From: Novosphingobium sp. SG707
GTDB lineage: Bacteria; Pseudomonadota; Alphaproteobacteria; Sphingomonadales; Sphingomonadaceae
Length of the DNA: 64,000 bases
Direction: 5' to 3'
Assembly (NCBI RefSeq): GCF_012275515.1
Contig: NZ_JAAZQL010000005.1
Span: forward strand, 186,001 to 250,000
The notes under the pieces were generated by a model that saw nothing but the letters and a program-made list of their open reading frames with translations, did no database searches and had not been told where the DNA came from. Shown one piece after another: positions 62,190 through 64,000 of this stretch; the first letter of the stretch is position 1; every line of letters starts with the position of its first letter. The position numbers and the translations under genes are program-made.

Positions 62190-63139
62190 GAGGGCGTAAC
62201 GGCTCCGGAAAAATGCATGGCAATCGTATCAGGCGCCCGTGACAGGAGATCGGCGGCCAGAGCGGCAATCGGGCCATGGTCGAGCGGGGCAAAAGCAGTC
62301 TGTCCGTCGATTCGGTCCGCGCCATTGGGGCTGAACAGGCTGGCTAGCAGATGCCAGATGCCGGATTGCTGAACGGTGCGCACGGCGATGGCCGAATGGC
62401 ATGTTCCGCCGAGCCCTGCCAGCAAGGCGCGTTCGGCCAGCACGGCGATGCGGCTGTCGGCATCGTCAATCGCGGCCAGCAACGCGCGCGTGGCGGCATC
62501 GTCGCTGCGGCATTCGATGGCGATGGCCCCCTGGCCCGGCGCGGGCAGCCAGACGTCAGCCTCCAGCGGCGTGCCCGCATCCCCCTGATCCAGCCGGTTG
62601 AGGCCCGCCATGGCCAGCAAGGTGGCATCGGCTTCCCCCGCCGCCAGTTTGCCAAGGCGCGTCGCGACATTGCCGCGAAAGGGCACGATTTTCAGATCGG
62701 GCCGCAAATTCAACGCCTGCGCCGCGCGGCGCGGCGCGCTGGTGCCCAGCCGCGCCCCATGGGGCAGGGCCGCGATGCTCTGTGCGCCGACCAGACAATC
62801 GCGCACATCCTCTCGCGGGAGAATCGCCGCGATGGTCAGCCAGTCAGGGCGGATGGTTTCCACATCTTTCAGGCTGTGGACCGCAAAGTCGATCACGCCT
62901 TCGTGCAGCCACAGGTCCAGCTCCTTGGTCCACAAGGCTTTTCCGCCAATATCGGCCAGTGGGCGGTCGAGCACCTTGTCCCCGCTGGCCGTGACGGGCA
63001 CGATTTCCACCGCGCTTTCGTCCCAGCCATGAGCGGCGCAAAGCCGGGCGCGGGTCTCATGGGCCTGGGCCATGGCGAGGGGGGAGGCACGGGTGCCAAG
63101 GCGCAAAATGCGGATTTGGGTTTCTGGTGATTCAGGCAT
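62186..63139 (-). CDS. hemC: HemC, hydroxymethylbilane synthase
   Basis: A 317-aa enzyme of normal length, with RLGTRASPLAMAQAHETRAR, the substrate-binding HSLKDVET and the dipyrromethane cofactor cysteine in GLGGTCHSAIAV (about residue 245). It joins four porphobilinogen molecules. hemC-hemD-mitofilin form one minus-strand operon, divergent from tsaD. Confidence 0.97.
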   Translation of the reverse strand: MPESPETQIRILRLGTRASPLAMAQAHETRARLCAAHGWDESAVEIVPVTASGDKVLDRPLADIGGKALWTKELDLWLHEGVIDFAVHSLKDVETIRPDWLTIAAILPREDVRDCLVGAQSIAALPHGARLGTSAPRRAAQALNLRPDLKIVPFRGNVATRLGKLAAGEADATLLAMAGLNRLDQGDAGTPLEADVWLPAPGQGAIAIECRSDDAATRALLAAIDDADSRIAVLAERALLAGLGGTCHSAIAVRTVQQSGIWHLLASLFSPNGADRIDGQTAFAPLDHGPIAALAADLLSRAPDTIAMHFSGAVTPS

Positions 63140-63278
63140 GGTGGGTTGTGCTAAACTGCAATCTCGCTAAGGGGAAGCACAGAACGCGCAATGTCAGGGT
63201 GCGCGGGCGCGTGTTGTGATAAAGTACGACACGCACGCAAGGTTCAGGTTGCGCCAAGGCGCAGACGCATGAGGACGG

Positions 63279-64000
63279 GTGGCCAAACCCTTGAAGATTA
63301 TTCTGGGTATCGAATCATCCTGCGATGAAACCGCGGTGGCGCTGGTCACCGATGGCCGGGTGATTCTGGCCCAGCGCATCGCCAGTCAGGACGAAGAGCA
63401 TCGCCCCTATGGCGGCGTGGTGCCCGAAATCGCCGCGCGCGCCCATGCCGAAAGGCTGGCCCCGATGGTCGAGGCGACGCTGGCGGACGCCGGGCTGGGG
63501 CTGGATGATGTCGATGCGATCGCGGCCACGGCCGGGCCGGGGTTGATCGGCGGGGTGATGGTCGGGCTGGTCACGGCCAAGGCGCTGGCGATGGCGGCGG
63601 ACAAGCCGCTGCTGGCGATCAACCATCTCGAAGGGCACGCGCTTTCGCCGCGTCTGGCCGATGCCGAGCTTGCCTATCCCTATCTGCTGCTGCTGGTCAG
63701 CGGGGGGCATTGCCAGTTGCTGCGCGTCAATGGCGCGGGCGATTACACCCGCCTTGCCACCACCATCGACGACGCGCTGGGCGAGGCATTTGACAAGACC
63801 GCCAAGGTGCTGGGTCTGGGCTATCCGGGCGGGCCTGCGGTGGAAAGGCTGGCGCTGGAGGGCGATCCGCGCGCGGTGCCTCTGCCGCGTCCGCTGCTGG
63901 GCGGGGCAGAACCGCATTTCTCCTTTGCGGGCCTGAAAAGCGCGGTGTTGCGCGCCTATGAGACGGGTCAATATTCCAAGGCCGATCTGGCCGCCAGTTT
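63279..64000 (+). CDS. tsaD: TsaD, tRNA threonylcarbamoyladenosine synthase subunit (partial)
   Basis: The first 240 residues of TsaD, cut by the window end. It starts with GTG at 63279 after GAGG. Visible are [14 protein letters not shown], the metal-binding histidines in [26 protein letters not shown] and [19 protein letters not shown]. TsaD transfers the threonylcarbamoyl group to A37 of tRNAs that read ANN codons. The 139-base gap to hemC must hold both divergent promoters. Confidence 0.96.
   Translation, partial: MAKPLKIILGIESSCDETAVALVTDGRVILAQRIASQDEEHRPYGGVVPEIAARAHAERLAPMVEATLADAGLGLDDVDAIAATAGPGLIGGVMVGLVTAKALAMAADKPLLAINHLEGHALSPRLADAELAYPYLLLLVSGGHCQLLRVNGAGDYTRLATTIDDALGEAFDKTAKVLGLGYPGGPAVERLALEGDPRAVPLPRPLLGGAEPHFSFAGLKSAVLRAYETGQYSKADLAAS

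Overview
The window is high-GC DNA with tightly packed, overlapping genes. It looks like chromosomal DNA of an alphaproteobacterium, most likely a sphingomonad (Novosphingobium/Sphingomonas-type). This is inferred from the gene set (single short flagellin, FnrL-type regulator, ccoNOQP-GHIS order, hemC/tsaD adjacency) and not from any rRNA marker, so the genus is uncertain. No tRNA, rRNA, CRISPR array, prophage or insertion sequence was recognised.

Region 1 (1-6000) is chemotaxis: the start of a probable STAS-domain gene, two methyl-accepting chemotaxis proteins, a divergent CheB whose catalytic histidine is replaced, and a FixJ/LuxR-type regulator with a degenerate receiver.

Region 2 (6277-22384, minus strand) is one nearly gapless 16-kb flagellar operon. 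It reads from a sigma-54 activator of the FlbD/FleQ type (22384) through fliE-F-G-H-I-J-K-L-M-N-O-P-Q-R, flhB, fliD and fliS. It builds the MS ring, C ring, export gate and filament cap.

Region 3 (22512-38077): flagellin is on the plus strand behind sigma-54 and possible sigma-28 promoters. A minus-strand block then reads flgB-C-D-E-F-G-H-I-J-K-L, motA, motB and a large HAD-family protein. It is driven from an exact-consensus sigma-54 site before flgB. Divergent from flgB is an unrecognised ExbB/ExbD-like (stator-like) pair, followed by flgA.

Region 4 (38215-42955, plus strand) is flgM, flgN, a lytic transglycosylase, flhA and fliA, so the anti-sigma factor and its sigma factor lie in the same cluster. 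Several parts are minimal: FlgE (270 aa), FlgD (117 aa), FlgJ (rod-binding domain only), FliM (no visible CheY-binding motif) and FlgH (no lipobox cysteine).

Region 5 (43312-54850) is microaerobic respiration: FnrL, OmpW, the complete cbb3 oxidase set ccoNOQP-ccoGHIS, a small Cys-rich secreted protein and hemN. FNR-like boxes lie upstream of ccoN, ompW and hemN. Two copies of an unusual composite inverted-repeat element (42976-43209 and 54871-55109) bracket this region.

Region 6 (55297-64000): a DsbD-type thiol-disulfide reductase, a PafA-type phosphatase, a ubiquinone-biosynthesis-type flavin hydroxylase, a Mic60/mitofilin-like membrane protein, hemD, hemC and the start of tsaD.
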